Below are positions 47,607 to 58,604 of a DNA stretch of 64,000 nt, piece after piece. Numbering within the stretch: position 1 is the first letter of the stretch; each line of letters starts with the position of its first letter. This stretch comes from Lithodes maja (Eukaryota; Arthropoda; Malacostraca; Decapoda; Lithodidae), in contig JBAKBP010012319.1 in assembly GCA_037953745.1 (NCBI GenBank), positions 1-64,000 of the forward strand, given 5' to 3'. The notes under the pieces were generated by a model. The model was given only the letters and a program-made list of their open reading frames with translations. It made no database searches and was not told the origin of the DNA. The position numbers were made by a program, and so were the translations under genes.

Positions 47607-48139
47607 ATTTACAAACGCAGTCAGTCGCGGGTTTGATGCGAGATATTTGTCTAAGCGGAGTTTAAATGAATCAACGGTGCTGCAGTCTATAACGTCTCGG
47701 GGAAGCCCATTCCACAAGTTGACAACTTGATTGAAGAAAATTTTCTTAGATTCGTGTGAGTTAAAAGATTTACCAATAATTTTGCAACCGTTTCCCCGCG
47801 TGTAATTAGATTGGTCGATAGTGAAGTACTTACTACAGTTCATATTGTCGATGCCTTTGATGATTTTGAACACTTGAATTAAGTCACCTCTTAATCTGCG
47901 CTGGGTTAAAGGAAATAGATTTAATTCTCTAAGACGCTCTTCGTATGGTTTGTTCTTTAGGCTAGGTATCATTTTGGTAACTCTACGTTGAACTCGTTCT
48001 AGCTTGTTTATATCTTTTTGGTAATAAGGGCACCAGGATTGAACGCAGTATTCCAGAAGAGTGCGGACTAAGGAATTGTAAAGGGTTAGGATAACTTCTT
48101 TGGATTTATGCTCAAATGACCTGCCTATAAAGCCAATTA
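47607..48139 (-). mobile_element. Non-LTR retrotransposon fragment (3' end)
   Basis: On the minus strand it encodes the RT C-terminal region (blocks SFEHKSKEVILTLYNSL and CVQSWCPYYQKDI), matching 61,292-61,826. It is cut at both ends: by LTR 1 on one side, and before a microsatellite on the other. Unlike the copy at 61,609, it keeps the glutamate codon where that copy has a stop. Confidence 0.85.
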
Positions 48140-48165
48140 TGTATGTGGAAGGAATATGATGTATA

Positions 48166-48170
<5 letters not shown>

Positions 48171-48226
<56 letters not shown>
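48171..48226. repeat. (AG)n microsatellite
   Basis: About 27 AG units. A (GT)n-rich stretch follows at 48,264-48,304. Confidence 0.95.
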
Positions 48227-48228
<2 letters not shown>

Positions 48229-48377
48229 AGAAGGCCCTTGCTCTCACTCCCTGACACTCAGCGATGTGTGTGTGTGTGTGTGCGTGTGCGTGTGTGTGCG
48301 TGTGCTGCGTGGTGGAATGAGTTGTAATGACTGTTGACTACCACATTCCTCTTCTTGGGGGAACACATTCTCCCTCG

Positions 48378-49092
48378 TTAAGGGGACATGGGCTGTTTTT
48401 TCTGGTCACCCTTCCTCCTCATGCTTACCCCCAATAGTTTTCAGATTTTATAACGTTCGTCCCATTAGGTTGGCGATTTTAATAGCTTTCGCCCCATTTC
48501 GTTGTCAATTTTAAGACCTTTCGTGCTATTTAGGTGTCGATTTTTTCCTGGCGAGCGATAGCGAGCCTGCAATTTTAAGAGGAACCGGCCTTCGGACAGG
48601 ACATTTTTCTACCGAAAAGATTTACAAATTTATCTTGAAGGGGGCCCCCCGTCTAGGGGGTGTTTTTCTAAGCTTGATGGAGGTCTAGGGAGGAAACGAA
48701 AAAAAATATATGAATAAATGAATTAATAGACCAAACAAACGGCCAGTCTCCTCTTAAGGGGAGGTATTTAGTTTGTTCCCTACGTTTTCATCAAGCTTAA
48801 AATTACACCCCCTAGACCCCCTTTCAAGATAAATTTGTACATTTTTCGGTAGAAAAATGTCCCGGCCGGAGGCCGGTTGCTCTTAAATTACAGGCTCGCT
48901 ATCGCTCGCCAGGAAAAAAATGGCACGGAAGGTCTTAAAATTGACAGAAATGGGTCAAAATGTCTTAAAATGTCAAAACTACTAGGGCGAACGTCTTAAA
49001 ATCTCAAAAGCAATGGGGCTATGGGTATTGATAAATACGTTTAATGTAAAGGGGTCCAGAAAAAAATCCCTCAAGTGGAGACCTCCCCTTAA
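48378..49092. mobile_element. Foldback element 1 (TTAA-bounded)
   Basis: The ends are TTAAGGGGA and the reverse complement, and long arms fold back on each other: 48,410-48,690 against 48,770-49,020 (CTGGCGAGCGATAGCGAGCC on one arm, GGCTCGCTATCGCTCGCCAG on the other). No coding capacity. TTAA at both ends suggests mobilisation by a piggyBac-type transposase. Confidence 0.75.
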
Positions 49093-49199
49093 CATAACTA
49101 CCTCACTTAGTAGTGGTGTGTGGGAATGGCAATGAGGGAAGACTTACTCTTTCCCCTTGTCACAACCTACACTATACTGTACATGTGCATATAACTCAT

Positions 49200-49712
49200 T
49201 TAAGGGGCCGGTTTTCTGGACCACTTTCTCCCTCATGTTTAGCCCCATTAGTTTTCAGATGTTAAGATGTTTGCCCCATAGTCCTTCGCCCCATTTCTTC
49301 GTGTATGTTTAGACCTTTCGTGCTATTTAGGTGTCGATTTTTCTACCGAAAAATCTACAAATTAACCTAGAAGGGGGATCTAATGGATGTTTTTTTTTAA
49401 TTTGATGGAGGTCTAGGGAGGAAACTAAAAAAATAATGAATACATGCATATGAACAATACTCGATAGAGGGGCGCACTGTGCCCCTGTACAGAGCAAGAA
49501 GCTGTGCAGGGGTAAAGAACCCCCTGAGGCAGTTGAGCACACTCAGCTTCTGGGAGGCTGCCTTAGCGAGACTGGTAATATGGTTCTTCCAAGTGAGAGC
49601 GAAATGTGTTAAAATCGCCAAACTAATGGCCCGAACGTCTTAGCATCTGAAAACTAATGGGGCTAAACATGAGGGAGAAAGTGGTCGGGAAAAACGGTCT
49701 GCCTCCCCTTAA
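49200..49712. mobile_element. Foldback element 2 (TTAA-bounded), holding a LINE fragment
   Basis: Arms read CCACTTTCTCCCTCATGTTT on the left and its reverse complement near 49,660. The centre (about 49,397-49,621) encodes a minus-strand RT C-terminal piece, so a LINE fragment was picked up or inserted. Its right TTAA (49,709-49,712) is also the left TTAA of foldback element 3. Confidence 0.75.
49397..49621 (-). pseudogene. RT C-terminal fragment of another non-LTR retrotransposon
   Basis: Blocks TWKNHITSLAKAASQK and LLALYRGTVRPSIEYCSYA are typical of the region after the RT domain in Jockey/CR1-type elements. There is no start or full domain. Confidence 0.6.
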
Positions 49713-49742
49713 GGGGGGTGACCTGCATTTTGTTATTTCTGT

Positions 49743-51590
49743 TGTGACGCATGTCGAGTATGAGCATGCTGTACAGAACGCCCAGTCAGGCCCCACTCTC
49801 GCTAGGATCGTCAGGGCAGGAACTTTGGCTGTAGTCTGTGTAGAGTTTCCTAACTTAGTTTATGTGAGCCGTTGTACTATAAGTATTATAAATATGTATT
49901 TTGTTTTCATCTGAGTCAACGAGTTCTATTTTATATCATTAGTTATAAGTATTGTGTGTGGGACTTATATGTAATGATGAGAGGAGAGAGAGTGCGTAAC
50001 GGGGGGAACAGTGAGTGCGCCACGCTGCAGGTAGGCCTAATTCCCTCCTCCCTCCTCCCTCCTCCTTCTCAGCGCGTGGGAAATCCTTTGTCGATCCCAG
50101 ATTGAGAGAGAATATTACGTAATGATTGTCAGTGGGCGGTCCTTAGTAGTTGGCGATCTGCTCACTAGAGGGCCGAGTATAAAAAGGGAGGTCTCGCCAT
50201 GCTTTACTCAGAACTCATCAGGCAGAGCGACTTCTCATATCCCTTGCAACTATCCATATTCTTCCGACTGATGTGAACTTTCTCTACTCTCTGAACAGCC
50301 TATCTTCTTCCCTTCTCGACCCTTTATAACCTCAATGACCCCTTTGGTGCAGATTTAGTCAGCCAAAGTATTATCGCTTGAGTTCTCACGAGATAAGTGC
50401 CTGTTAGATAGCCTATTTTTGGAAGGGTTAACTAGAATAGGATTGATTGATGTTTGTTGCACTCGTATATGCATTTCCCTGTGTGCGATTATTCATGTTC
50501 CTGTTTTCTGCTGGTTTAGGCAATGCTAGACTGGGATAGGGTTTCTGAGTTGTGATTTCCTATGAGTACTAGGTTGCGGTTGAACCAGTACAATTGCAAC
50601 GGAGACGTGGAACGCCTAGGTGGTCTTTCTGACTGTGTACCGTGGGAGTTTAGCACTGTGTTGCGAGTGAGGGCTTTTGCCTCTGCCACCCAACACTGTG
50701 CTATCTCATTTGCTTGACTTTGAGAGGATCGCCAGGAGAGAACCAGATACTAGTGATCTGGATCTCTCAAGAGAGCATCCCGTCAATTACCGTAATTTGG
50801 CCGCACAGTCTTAAGGACCTCGCTAGGCTACGAGCCGCTTGCTCAGCCATTGTCTCTTAACCTTATGTATCCCAGCTAGACTTTGCTCGACCAGCAGATA
50901 CAGCATAGTATTGAAGCTTCTCCTTATGTATATTATTGTTTATGCACTATTGATTTCATGTGTGGCACGCTTAGCTACTTCAGAGATTAGTGGCCCACGA
51001 GCACAATCTTAGTAGGCTATTGCCAGTGCATTGTCGGAGTACTTCTTCTTAATGTTTGCCATATCCTATTGCTTATTCTTATAATTCTTCTTATGTCAAT
51101 TTAAAGCCTTTAATTACCAGTGAGTTATTCATTAAATTGCTGTTCAAAATCCGATACTTACTTCTTATGAGTATTCGAGAAGCATCTAACTTATCAGAAG
51201 ATTCCTTGCTTGATGCTCGAGGACTATTGTTTAACGTAACGTAATAGTGCCGATCCGAAGTAGAGGGTGGAGGACTTCTTAAGTTCTTAGTTCAAGGGTG
51301 GATTACTTCGGCTTCGGCCAACACTATTCTTTAGTGTTGTAGTACTTTCTTCTTTGTTTGATTGTTGACCAGACTAGATAACTCCCGTCTAGTTATTAGT
51401 CTGTTGTGTGAAACGCTAGTACCGAGTTCTTGTATACCCCGTTATAGCAGATAGAACTCTGGAGTGTAGTGGCGTTTTTTGTTCGGCTGGCAGTACTCTG
51501 GGGTTGGGATCGTGTGTTTCCGTTGTGGCAGCGAGCCATACTCGAGTCCTGTGTAAGAGCCCTAGTGTACCCGAGTGCCCGGTCGTAACA
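49743..51590 (+). repeat. 5' LTR of retrotransposon 2
   Basis: It is 1,848 bp, starts TGTGACGCATGTCGAGTATG, ends CCCGGTCGTAACA. A TATA-like GAGTATAAAAAGGGAG near 50,177 could start transcription. Confidence 0.9.
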
Positions 51591-51592
51591 AA

Positions 51593-51609
51593 TGGCGACC
51601 TTGCTTAGG
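51593..51609 (+). other. Primer binding site of retrotransposon 2
   Basis: TGGCGACCTTGCTTAGG, two bases after the LTR; the first eleven bases are shared with element 1. Confidence 0.6.
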
Positions 51610-51803
51610 ATTTTGTGAACAGTATAATTTTTTGCAGAGTTGTACAACATTTGTTTGTTCGTACTTTAGCGTACATGTTGAAGAATATTTTTTTTTGTAA
51701 GGCAATTAGGAGAGCATTTAAGAGACTCCAGTTAATTTAGTAATTAGTGCTTACATAAGGGAGTTTAACACTTTTGTCTCGAGAATTTTTTGTGAACTTC
51801 AGT

Positions 51804-54800
51804 ATGTCGTGCCCTAGTACTGACGAGGAGCGAGAGATGCCATTTGAGGAGGTGCCGTTAGTAACTAGTGAGGAGGATGCTAGAGTTTTTGTGAGTAAGC
51901 GGTACCACGTGACGGAGGAGAGGCTGACTGGGGTGAATGTTTATGGCTTGCACCTGATAGCCAAGGTTTTGGGTCTATCCAATGTAGGAGGGATGTCCAA
52001 GGGGGAGCTGATTTCCTGGGTGTTGCGTGGGCGACATGGGGTTTCGGAGGAGAGGGCGTTTGGGGGGGTTCCTCCCCAGATCCCCTCTCACTCGACTCCC
52101 ACAGTGCCGTCCACTCAGTTGCCGGAGGTTAGCACTCTCCCACAGAGGGATGAGAATTGGAAGATTGGAGTGCCCTCGGGCGGTGCGTATGGTGGTTCCC
52201 CAGTTCTTGCCCCCCCTCCTTCAGTAGTGGCAGCTCCCTCTTCCTGCCTGTCTCCAGATATGATATTTAGACTTGAGCTTGCTAAAATTGAGTCTAGGAA
52301 GTATGAGATTGAGGCTGAGTCTAGGAAGCAGGAGAAGGAGATTGAGGCTGAGTCTAGGAAGCAGGAGAATGAGACTAGGAGGCATGAGATTGAGGCTGAG
52401 ACTAGGAGGCATGAGGCTGAGCTTAGGTACGACTCAGAGAAATATTGTGCTCAAATAGATTTAGATAAGACTCGTGCAGAGTCGACAGGGACTCGGATGG
52501 GCCGTGAGGGCCAAGTAAGAGAACAGTCCTTGTCCCACTTAGTCAAGTTGGTGCCGGCATTTAGTGAAACTGAAGTCACAGAATTTTTTAATCGTTTTGA
52601 GAAGAAGTGTAGGGAGCATAATTGGCCTGAAGAGAAGTGGGCAGCTCTGGTCTCCTCAAGACTTACGGGTAAGGGTCTGAAGGCTTATGATGCACTGCCT
52701 TTAGAGTCTTGCATTGACTACCCAGAATTGAAGAGAGCTGTCCTACGGGCATACGAGTTGCAACCAGAAACATATCGATTGAAGTTTCGGGGTGTTACAA
52801 AGACTAGGGAGGCGACCTTTCTTGAACATGCCCGGGACTTAAAAGATGCACTTGCTAACTGGACACGTTCTGAGAAAGCTGAGACGGCCGAACAGTTGAC
52901 TGAGCTGTTTCTGCTCGAGCAGTTTTATAAGTGTACTGGTGCAGAAATGACTTTAACCATTAAAGAAAAGAACCCAAAAACTCTACAGGAGGCAGCTGAG
53001 ATGGCTGACCTCCGGCTATCACTAATACGTGGGTGCGGGTCTGTCCAGCGTAGTGAGGCAGGTAACAAGGGGCGTGACGCCCCACCCCCCCGAGTTAGTG
53101 ATATACATTATGCAAACAAGTACAAGAGTTATGATACCAAGACTGACCACAAGACTAGCACCGTCCCATTTAAGAAGGGGCCGGGCCCTTCCCAGTACCA
53201 AGGGAAGCCCAGAGGGGAGTTGGAGTGTTATCATTGTCATGAAAAGGGGCACTTTGCAAGAGTCTGTCCTAGCAAACCACCTACAGCAGCTGTGTCTTTG
53301 GCCTGCAACATTGGTGTGTCTCCGAAGTCTTCTGAGTTTGCCCGGGGCAGTTCGTCAGAGGCTGAGGCACAGCCAATGCAGAAGCACCTGGGAGGCTCGA
53401 ACCCTGCTCAGGATGTTTTTTGCGACCATAGAGGGCGGGGTTGCGTGATGTGGGCGGGGCGCAAGCATGGAGTAGAGGTCTTGCGTGATACGGGTGCTTC
53501 CCAGACTCTGATGAATAACTTGACTGGCTACCCTATAAATGCGGCTCGGGTGGTAGTGGTGCAGGGTATTAATGCAACTCGGTCATACCCGCTGGTGCGG
53601 TTGGAGTTGGAGGTGGATGGTGTGGCACGTGAATTGGATGTCGGGATTGTGGAGAAACTGCCAGTGGAGGGCGTCGACCTTCTTCTCGGCAACGACTTTG
53701 CAATGCCCGCTTCTGAGGTTCTACCCTTAGTCGTTGCCGAGAGGCCGGCCGACGTGAGTGGGGAAGAGCAAGAGTGGGTCGAGCGGTGCCAGACACAACC
53801 CATGGCGTGTGTTGTCACCCGAGCTCGGGCAGCTAAAGTGTCACAGCCTAGTCCTCCGTCTTCAGACCAGCAGAGGAACGATCAACAGGAGGAGGCTAAA
53901 GCTGGAGTTGGTTTTAAGAGTTTTGACTCGGCGGCTCTCCTGGGTGATTCAGTATTGGCACCTATGTTAGAGTCTGGAGAGGCCCCAGGACCTGTCACAG
54001 CTAGTGAGGAGGAAGGGCCGGAAGAGACTCCGAGGCAGCAACGTTGCACACGGAGAGAAGAAAGGGTTGCTCAGTTTGATATTGGGGAAGGACTTGGGTT
54101 GCTTCGGAAGCATCTAGACAAGTTGGTTCCCTCAGATATTTGTAAACTGCAGTTGGAGGATCCGGAAGTTCAGAAGTGTGGTAATGGTGCTGTCGAGATT
54201 AAACACGAGGACGGGGAAGCATGTCATGTGAACCTGTTGGAGGAGTTTGTGAGGCAACCACCTGAGCAGCCTACTGTCCCTGCGTTGGTCTGCCGCGGCC
54301 AAGGTGGAGAAGGAGAGGGGGGCAGTAGGGCACAGGTGGAGGAGAATAGGGATTGTCATGTCTCGGCGGAGCAGTGGGCGGGGGACACGAGTCTGGTGGC
54401 TGTGGAAGCGCTAGAGCACCTGCCTGAGCAGCAGTGTGCAGCACTCCAGCACCAGCTCGGTTCATACCCCACTGGTCGTGCCGAGCCCCTGAGTCTCACA
54501 ACTCGGGCGGTGCAAGATGTTCCACGGGCAGGTCACGTGAATGTTGAAAGACCGTTAGCCTCGTTGTTTCGGTGGTTCAAGGTGGGCGACGAGGCTTTGG
54601 CATGGTTGCCAGGTCAGGGTCGACCCATGGCTGCCAAGGGTGGTGGTAAAAAGGAGGACATTGAGCAGATTGGTAAGGTCGGCTGTGGTATCGCAGTGCC
54701 CGGTCGTCGCATAGCCTCCCAATGCTGCTCTAGTCTAATGCAACAGCCCTACCATAGACCGACTGTATCTGGCCATGTCGCTGAAAGCGGTGATGCTGCG

Positions 54801-55619
54801 CAGGCAGATGTCGTCACAAGGAATGCGGGGGTGCGCATGTACGGTATCGGCGGGGAAGCCTTAGCAATAATGAACTGTGGGAGTGACTGCACGGGTGGTA
54901 CTGATTGTCCCTCTCATGACCTGGCTGTTCTAGGGACGAAGGTGGAGAAGGAGGGAGACTACAGGTTAGAAGCTGCGGTCTCGGCTGGGTTGTGGGAGGG
55001 CACTAGGCATGTTGTTCGTGGAGACAGTGCAAGGCAGTTATTTACTAGGCTATGGCAGTACTTTCGCATGTTTGTTGCTTCTCCAGGCCTGATGTACGGG
55101 GTAGAATCCGACATGCAGGCTGGAGATAGTGCAAGGCTCAGTTTAATTCCCTACCGTATAAATCCTGCTCGACAGCCTGTGGTGCAAGCAGAGCTGGATT
55201 ACGTGTGGACGAAGGGTCTGAGGGATAAGGAATGTCGTGAGTGGTCGTTGCCTGTAACTTTGTCCGAGCGTGCTAAAGAGGTATGTGGTTTTGTTGTGGA
55301 TGGGAGTGCCTACCAGTGCAATGTTATGCCTGACGGACTTGAGAATGCACCAGCAACGTTTCAGAACCTGATGAATGAAAGTGAAAAGGACGATGATGCG
55401 CTGGGGCATTTCGAGGTCTATGTTCCAGCCTATGGTCCGGTCGTTGTAGTTTACCCAGATCATCACCCTCTCAAGATCTTGGACCAGTTTCACAATCGGA
55501 ATATGAGGCTGACCAGGTGGTCACTAAGGTTATTGGTATATAACCTGGACGTACGCCATATTGCCGGTTGTGATAACGTGGTTGCAGATGGTCGTTCAAG
55601 GGTATATGATCCTGGGTAG
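51804..55619 (+). CDS. Gag-protease frame with shortened, rearranged pol (about 1,270 residues)
   Basis: The frame is open from 51,774; MSCPSTDEE at 51,804 is the better start. Gag is complete and includes a coiled-coil-like ESRKQEKEIEAESRKQE repeat absent from element 1, a zinc knuckle CYHCHEKGHFARVC, and protease DTGA. Then integrase is gone: the frame jumps to the GPY-side tail (CHVNLLEEFVRQP), passes 200 residues of unrelated order, keeps a short RT piece (CNVMPDGLENAPATFQNLMN), and jumps to the RNase H end (FEVYVPAYGP, RNMRLTRWSL). YLDD and the DDE triad are absent. All junctions keep frame, so the product could be made but cannot replicate the element alone; element 1-like enzymes could supply that. 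Confidence 0.85.
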   Translation: MSCPSTDEEREMPFEEVPLVTSEEDARVFVSKRYHVTEERLTGVNVYGLHLIAKVLGLSNVGGMSKGELISWVLRGRHGVSEERAFGGVPPQIPSHSTPTVPSTQLPEVSTLPQRDENWKIGVPSGGAYGGSPVLAPPPSVVAAPSSCLSPDMIFRLELAKIESRKYEIEAESRKQEKEIEAESRKQENETRRHEIEAETRRHEAELRYDSEKYCAQIDLDKTRAESTGTRMGREGQVREQSLSHLVKLVPAFSETEVTEFFNRFEKKCREHNWPEEKWAALVSSRLTGKGLKAYDALPLESCIDYPELKRAVLRAYELQPETYRLKFRGVTKTREATFLEHARDLKDALANWTRSEKAETAEQLTELFLLEQFYKCTGAEMTLTIKEKNPKTLQEAAEMADLRLSLIRGCGSVQRSEAGNKGRDAPPPRVSDIHYANKYKSYDTKTDHKTSTVPFKKGPGPSQYQGKPRGELECYHCHEKGHFARVCPSKPPTAAVSLACNIGVSPKSSEFARGSSSEAEAQPMQKHLGGSNPAQDVFCDHRGRGCVMWAGRKHGVEVLRDTGASQTLMNNLTGYPINAARVVVVQGINATRSYPLVRLELEVDGVARELDVGIVEKLPVEGVDLLLGNDFAMPASEVLPLVVAERPADVSGEEQEWVERCQTQPMACVVTRARAAKVSQPSPPSSDQQRNDQQEEAKAGVGFKSFDSAALLGDSVLAPMLESGEAPGPVTASEEEGPEETPRQQRCTRREERVAQFDIGEGLGLLRKHLDKLVPSDICKLQLEDPEVQKCGNGAVEIKHEDGEACHVNLLEEFVRQPPEQPTVPALVCRGQGGEGEGGSRAQVEENRDCHVSAEQWAGDTSLVAVEALEHLPEQQCAALQHQLGSYPTGRAEPLSLTTRAVQDVPRAGHVNVERPLASLFRWFKVGDEALAWLPGQGRPMAAKGGGKKEDIEQIGKVGCGIAVPGRRIASQCCSSLMQQPYHRPTVSGHVAESGDAAQADVVTRNAGVRMYGIGGEALAIMNCGSDCTGGTDCPSHDLAVLGTKVEKEGDYRLEAAVSAGLWEGTRHVVRGDSARQLFTRLWQYFRMFVASPGLMYGVESDMQAGDSARLSLIPYRINPARQPVVQAELDYVWTKGLRDKECREWSLPVTLSERAKEVCGFVVDGSAYQCNVMPDGLENAPATFQNLMNESEKDDDALGHFEVYVPAYGPVVVVYPDHHPLKILDQFHNRNMRLTRWSLRLLVYNLDVRHIAGCDNVVADGRSRVYDPG

Positions 55620-56104
55620 ATTGACACACGGGTAGCCTCCTGCTTTAGTTTGAATAGTATTTTGCGCTTGGTGCTTGTTGGCTCGCGGTTGTAGCCCAGC
55701 GTATTGGGTCGTAAAGCAGGAGTTGAGCGTTTGGTATAGAAGAAAAATAGGCTGCCCTTATAGTGCAGCCGGAAAAAAACATATTAAAATATAAAAATCA
55801 TAAAAAAACTCTTTCTTTTTTATATAGATAATTGTATAAGTTTGTCATAGCCTATAGAGTTTGAGTAGTCCACGAACTATCAAACGGCTGAGCTGCTGTA
55901 AGCTCGCTCTGGGAGCATGATATTGTGTCTTTTGCTATTGTTGGGAGGAGTTATAAAATGTGATTTTTTTTGTTTATAAGATGTGTTTTAGTGATAAACT
56001 CAGCTTTGTTTTAGTGCCATGCGGTCGCTGGGTGTAAGGGTCTTGATGGGGTTCTGTGTGTCAGATTTTAGCTCAGGGTTGAGCAAGTAAAATCTTGGGG
56101 GAGG

Positions 56105-58224
56105 TGTGACGCATGTCGAATATGAGCATGCTGTACAGAACGCCCAGTCAGGCCCCACTCTCGCTAGGATCGTCAGGGCAGGAACTTTGGCTGTAGTCTG
56201 TGTAGAGTTTCCTAACTTAGTTTATGTGAGCCGTTGTACTATAAGTATTATAAATATGTATTTTGTTTTCATCTGAGTCAACGAGTTCTATTTTATATCA
56301 TTAGTTATAAGTATTGTGTGTGGGACTTATATGTAATGATGAGAGGAGAGAGAGTGCGTAACGGGGGGAACAGTGAGTGCGCCACGCTGCAGGTAGGCCT
56401 AATTCCCTCCTCCCTCCTCCCTCCTCCTTCTCAGCGCGTGGGAAATCCTTTGTCGATCCCAGATTGAGAGAGAATATTACGTAATGATTGTCAGTGGGCG
56501 GTCCTTAGTAGTTGGCGATCTGCTCACTAGAGGGCCGAGTATAAAAAGGGAGGTCTCGCCATGCTTTACATGTCGGAATGGCATGGCTTGTGATACCCAA
56601 GCAAGCAAGGAGTCACCCCCAACGCGCCCCTGTCGACCTTGCCCTGGCCAGTCTCTTCAGCAGCTAAAACCAGAAAAACCCTCAGGCAGTTCCAGTCAAG
56701 CCTGGAAACCTTTTTCTCCTGCTACAATTCACTTCATCCAACTAATTCTTGTCCTATCCCCACTTCCTCCTAACCCCCTGTCACTACTATTGATTGCGAT
56801 TTTGCGATGCTTTACTCAGAACTCATCAGGCAGAGCGACTTCTCATATCCCTTGCAACTATCCATATTCTTCCGACTGATGTGAACTTTCTCTACTCTCT
56901 GAACAGCCTATCTTCTTCCCTTCTCGACCCTTTATAACCTCAATGACCCCTTTGGTGCAGATTTAGTCAGCCAAAGTATTATCGCTTGAGTTCTCACGAG
57001 ATAAGTGCCTGTTAGATAGCCTATTTTTGGAAGGGTTAACTAGAATAGGATTGATTGATGTTTGTTGCACTCGTATATGCATTTCCCTGTGTGCGATTAT
57101 TCATGTTCCTGTTTTCTGCTGGTTTAGGCAATGCTAGACTGGGATAGGGTTTCTGAGTTGTGATTTCCTATGAGTACTAGGTTGCGGTTGAACCAGTACA
57201 ATTGCAACGGAGACGTGGAACGCCTAGGTGGTCTTTCTGACTGTGTACCGTGGGAGTTTAGCACTGTGTTGCGAGTGAGGGCTTTTGCCTCTGCCACCCA
57301 ACACTGTGCTATCTCATTTGCTTGACTTTGAGAGGATCGCCAGGAGAGAACCAGATACTAGTGATCTGGATCTCTCAAGAGAGCATCCCGTCAATTACCG
57401 TAATTTGGCCGCACAGTCTTAAGGACCTCGCTAGGCTACGAGCCGCTTGCTCAGCCATTGTCTCTTAACCTTATGTATCCCAGCTAGACTTTGCTCGACC
57501 AGCAGATACAGCATAGTATTGAAGCTTCTCCTTATGTATATTATTGTTTATGCACTATTGATTTCATGTGTGGCACGCTTAGCTACTTCAGAGATTAGTG
57601 GCCCACGAGCACAATCTTAGTAGGCTATTGCCAGTGCATTGTCGGAGTACTTCTTCTTAATGTTTGCCATATCCTATTGCTTATTCTTATAATTCTTCTT
57701 ATGTCAATTTAAAGCCTTTAATTACCAGTGAGTTATTCATTAAATTGCTGTTCAAAATCCGATACTTACTTCTTATGAGTATTCGAGAAGCATCTAACTT
57801 ATCAGAAGATTCCTTGCTTGATGCTCGAGGACTATTGTTTAACGTAACGTAATAGTGCCGATCCGAAGTAGAGGGTGGAGGACTTCTTAAGTTCTTAGTT
57901 CAAGGGTGGATTACTTCGGCTTCGGCCAACACTATTCTTTAGTGTTGTAGTACTTTCTTCTTTGTTTGATTGTTGACCAGACTAGATAACTCCCGTCTAG
58001 TTATTAGTCTGTTGTGTGAAACGCTAGTACCGAGTTCTTGTATACCCCGTTATAGCAGATAGAACTCTGGAGTGTAGTGGCGTTTTTTGTTCGGCTGGCA
58101 GTACTCTGGGGTTGGGATCGTGTGTTTCCGTTGTGGCAGCGAGCCATACTCGAGTCCCGAGCTCTCGAGCCATTACTCGTACTCGAGTAAGAGCCCTAGT
58201 GTACCCGAGTGCCCGGTCGTAACA
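56105..58224 (+). repeat. 3' LTR of retrotransposon 2
   Basis: It is 2,120 bp. It equals the 5' LTR plus an insertion of about 246 bp at 56,570 and a replacement of about 26 bp near 58,158-58,185 (CCGAGCTCTCGAGCCATT). Confidence 0.9.
56570..56815. mobile_element. About 237-bp insertion in the 3' LTR with 9-bp duplication
   Basis: ATGCTTTAC occurs at 56,561-56,569 and again at 56,807-56,815, while the 5' LTR has it once. The insert has no recognised coding sequence or inverted ends; its right part is C/T-rich. Confidence 0.7.
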
Positions 58225-58604
58225 CTGTCCTTTTCTCTCTTTCTCTGGCTTTTATCCATTCGGCCCCATTCAGCCAACTATTTTAAGATGTTTATCCCCA
58301 TCTAGGTGTCGATTTCTTCCTGGCGAGCGATAGCGAGCCTGCATTATAAGAAGAAATCCGGCTTCGCCGGAGAAATTTTTCTATCGAAAAATGTACAAAT
58401 TTAGCCTGCTGTCAAACAAAAATAAAAAATATGCTGGCTCGCTACCGCTCACCAGTAAATAATTGACACCTGGTTGGGGATAATCGTCTTAAAACAGTAG
58501 GCTGAATGGGGCCAAATGAATACAAGCCAGAGAAAGATAGAAAAGGACAGGACAAAAACAGGTCACCCCCCTTAATGCAGAATTAGTCAGGCGTAAAGAC
58601 AGAT

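Larger units (their letters stand above)
49743..58224 (+). mobile_element. LTR retrotransposon 2, non-autonomous relative of element 1
   Basis: Bounded by a 4-bp target duplication, CTGT (49,739-49,742 and 58,225-58,228). LTRs 49,743-51,590 and 56,105-58,224 are near-identical apart from two insertions in the 3' copy. Primer binding site and polypurine tract are as in element 1. The single frame lacks integrase and most of RT. Confidence 0.9.
49709..58575. mobile_element. Foldback element 3, split by LTR retrotransposon 2
   Basis: The left piece 49,709-49,742 and right piece 58,229-58,575 together form one element: TTAAGGGGGGTGACCTG at the left is the reverse complement of the right end (CAGGTCACCCCCCTTAA), and the arm CCTTTTCTCTC resumes just after the retrotransposon. 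The inner part again carries CTGGCGAGCGATAGCGAGCC. Retrotransposon 2 sits inside with a CTGT duplication. Confidence 0.85.
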
